DNA of 16,890 nucleotides from Candidatus Nomurabacteria bacterium RIFCSPLOWO2_02_FULL_42_17. Lineage in GTDB: Bacteria; Patescibacteriota; Minisyncoccia; Phycocordibacterales; MFVN01. Each line of letters begins with the position of its first letter. Positions within the stretch are counted from its first letter, which is position 1. This document shows positions 15,550 through 16,890 of this stretch, in pieces. The notes under the pieces are model-generated. The model was not told where the DNA came from and did not search any database. It was given only the letters and a program-made list of their open reading frames with translations. Where the stretch lies: NCBI GenBank assembly GCA_001786095.1, contig MFVN01000028.1, positions 1 through 16,890 on the forward strand, read 5' to 3'. Both the position numbers and the translations under genes were made by a program.

Positions 15550-16890
15550 TGGCTTTTGGAAAAAGCGGGGCGAACAGATGTCTTTAAAATTATTTCATAG
15601 GGCGGCAAGGCAAGTGCCGGCCTATAAAGATTTTCTTAAAAAACACAAAATTTCTTCCAATAAAATAAAAACATATCAGGATTTTAAAAAACTCCCGGTT
15701 ATAAACAAGAAAAATTATTTGCGCGTCTATTCTTTGGATAAGTTGATTTGGGGCGGTAATTTGAGGAAAAATATGGTTTTTACTTCCACCTCCGGTTCAA
15801 CCGGCGCGCCGGTTTATTTCCCCAGGCAAGAAAAACTTGATTGGCAATGTTCTGTGTTTACTGAAAAATTTTTGAATGCCAGTTCTTATGGTTCGCGGGA
15901 ACCCACTTTAGTAATTGTTGGTTTTAGTATGGGTGTTTGGATCGGTGGATTAATAACTTATAAAGCGTTTGAAATTGCTGGCATAAATGGAAAATATCCG
16001 TTGTCCATAATAACTCCGGGAATAAATAAGAATGAAATTTTCAACGCGTTAAAAAATTTGTCCCCACATTATTCTCAAACTATTTTAGTCGGCTATCCGC
16101 CGTTTATAAAAGATATAATTGACGAGGCCGAGGCGCATAAAATAAATTTAAAAAAATTGAATATACGCATACTTACGGCAGCCGAGTCGTACTCTGAAAA
16201 ATTCCGGGAATATATATCTGAAAAAGCAGGAGTAAAAAATTTCTTACTTGATACAGCCAATATATATGGAAGCGCTGATTTAGGTTCTATGGCTTGGGAA
16301 ACACCGATATCGATACTTATACGCAGATTGGCGATTAGTAACAATAATCTTTTTAAATCCATATTTGGAAATATAAATAAAATTCCAACATTAGTCCAGT
16401 ACAATCCTATTTTTACCGATTTTGAGGAGAAAGATGGAGAAATTCTGCTTACCGGAGATAGCGTCATACCACTCGTGCATTATGCCGTAGGGGACCACGG
16501 AGGTGTTTATAGTTTTTCAGAAATTGAAAATAAATTTAAAAAAGTCGGTATAGATATTTTCCAACAAATTAAAAAAAATAATCTACAGAAACATTTTAAT
16601 CAAATGCCGTTCGTATATGTGTATGAAAGAAAAGATTTTTCCACTACTATTTATGGTTTACAGATATACCCAGAAACGATTAAAGAAACTTTGTTAAAAA
16701 AACCAATAAGTAATTATCTTACGGGTAAGTTCACGCTTGAAACCAAGTTTGATAAAAAACACAATCAGTACTTGGTTGTGCATATTGAAATGAAAAAAGG
16801 AACAATGAAATTACCGCCCGCCGCCAAAGAAATAATTTTAAAGATGATTGTCAATGATTTACAGACAAAAAATTCAGAATTCAGAGAGTT
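15524..16890 (+). CDS. Phenylacetate-CoA-ligase-like adenylate-forming enzyme (partial, 3' end outside window)
   Basis: The frame stays open to the window end, giving 455 residues of a PaaK/CapK-type member of the adenylate-forming superfamily. These enzymes activate a carboxylate with ATP and usually pass it to CoA. Evidence: the phosphate loop TSTSGSTGAP at residues 87-96, the adenine-site motif IYGSADLG with Tyr248 to Asp252 (the usual YGxTE region), and HYAVGD with Asp324, matching the ribose-binding Asp. The opening AARQVPAYKDFLKKHK also fits the helical N-terminus of PaaK proteins (VPYYRE-like). The ATG at 15524 overlaps the dehydrogenase gene by 26 bases; ATG 15578 is an alternative that keeps all conserved parts. 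The substrate is unknown. True phenylacetate catabolism is not supported by neighbours; CapK-like relatives act in cell-surface or small-molecule ligation. Confidence 0.75.
   Translation, partial: MEKQQTKSSGFWKKRGEQMSLKLFHRAARQVPAYKDFLKKHKISSNKIKTYQDFKKLPVINKKNYLRVYSLDKLIWGGNLRKNMVFTSTSGSTGAPVYFPRQEKLDWQCSVFTEKFLNASSYGSREPTLVIVGFSMGVWIGGLITYKAFEIAGINGKYPLSIITPGINKNEIFNALKNLSPHYSQTILVGYPPFIKDIIDEAEAHKINLKKLNIRILTAAESYSEKFREYISEKAGVKNFLLDTANIYGSADLGSMAWETPISILIRRLAISNNNLFKSIFGNINKIPTLVQYNPIFTDFEEKDGEILLTGDSVIPLVHYAVGDHGGVYSFSEIENKFKKVGIDIFQQIKKNNLQKHFNQMPFVYVYERKDFSTTIYGLQIYPETIKETLLKKPISNYLTGKFTLETKFDKKHNQYLVVHIEMKKGTMKLPPAAKEIILKMIVNDLQTKNSEFRE

Noticed and set aside
15799..15814. Perfect 16-bp palindrome AACCGGCGCGCCGGTT
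   Set aside because: It encodes the phosphate-loop residues of the adenylating enzyme and is explained by codon choice; no second copy was noticed.

Overview
This window is a dense run of genes, all on the + strand. The longest gap between genes is about 110 bases, so no gene-free stretch exceeds 300 bases. It looks like a chromosomal piece of a bacterium with a reduced genome, most likely a member of the Candidate Phyla Radiation (Patescibacteria, Parcubacteria-like). The reasons are compact ribosomal proteins (a short L13), near-total lack of Shine-Dalgarno sites before obvious genes, a B12-dependent ribonucleotide reductase (RNR) beside the translation cluster, and an ECF-type vitamin transporter subunit. 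This placement is inference from style and gene content; no 16S gene is present. No rRNA, tRNA, CRISPR, IS element or phage gene was seen.

Layout. (1) 1-3562: the tail of a C-terminally membrane-anchored protein, an ECF-type S component, and a full-length adenosylcobalamin-dependent RNR (nrdJ). Together they suggest a cobalamin scavenging and use unit. (2) 3549-7565: a translation/transcription block, infA-rpmJ-rpsM-rpsK-rpsD-rpoA-rplQ-rplM-rpsI, which is the end of the spc operon, the alpha operon and the L13-S9 pair in conserved order. infA overlaps the 3' end of nrdJ. The 71-base rpmJ leader can fold into a stem-loop or possible pseudoknot. (3) 7566-7675: three adjacent inverted repeats, the first using the last codons of rpsI as its left arm, then a candidate promoter. 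(4) 7676-11244: grpE-dnaK-dnaJ, the Hsp70 chaperone set. (5) 11247-14412: proC-proA-proB, a complete glutamate-to-proline pathway. proC has the only textbook Shine-Dalgarno seen. (6) 14464-16890: a leucine-dehydrogenase-type amino acid dehydrogenase behind an extended -10 promoter. It overlaps a phenylacetate-CoA-ligase-like adenylate-forming enzyme that runs off the window.

How it works together: regions 1 to 4 are core growth functions (dNTP supply, ribosome and RNA polymerase assembly, protein folding). Regions 5 and 6 are an accessory amino-acid module. They look more AT-rich, with far fewer GCGCGC hexamers and different start signals, which is compatible with separate acquisition. The most interesting points are the B12 transporter/RNR linkage, the proline pathway in a lineage usually thought to lack amino-acid synthesis, the dehydrogenase/adenylating-enzyme pair of unknown product, and the hairpin cluster between rpsI and grpE.
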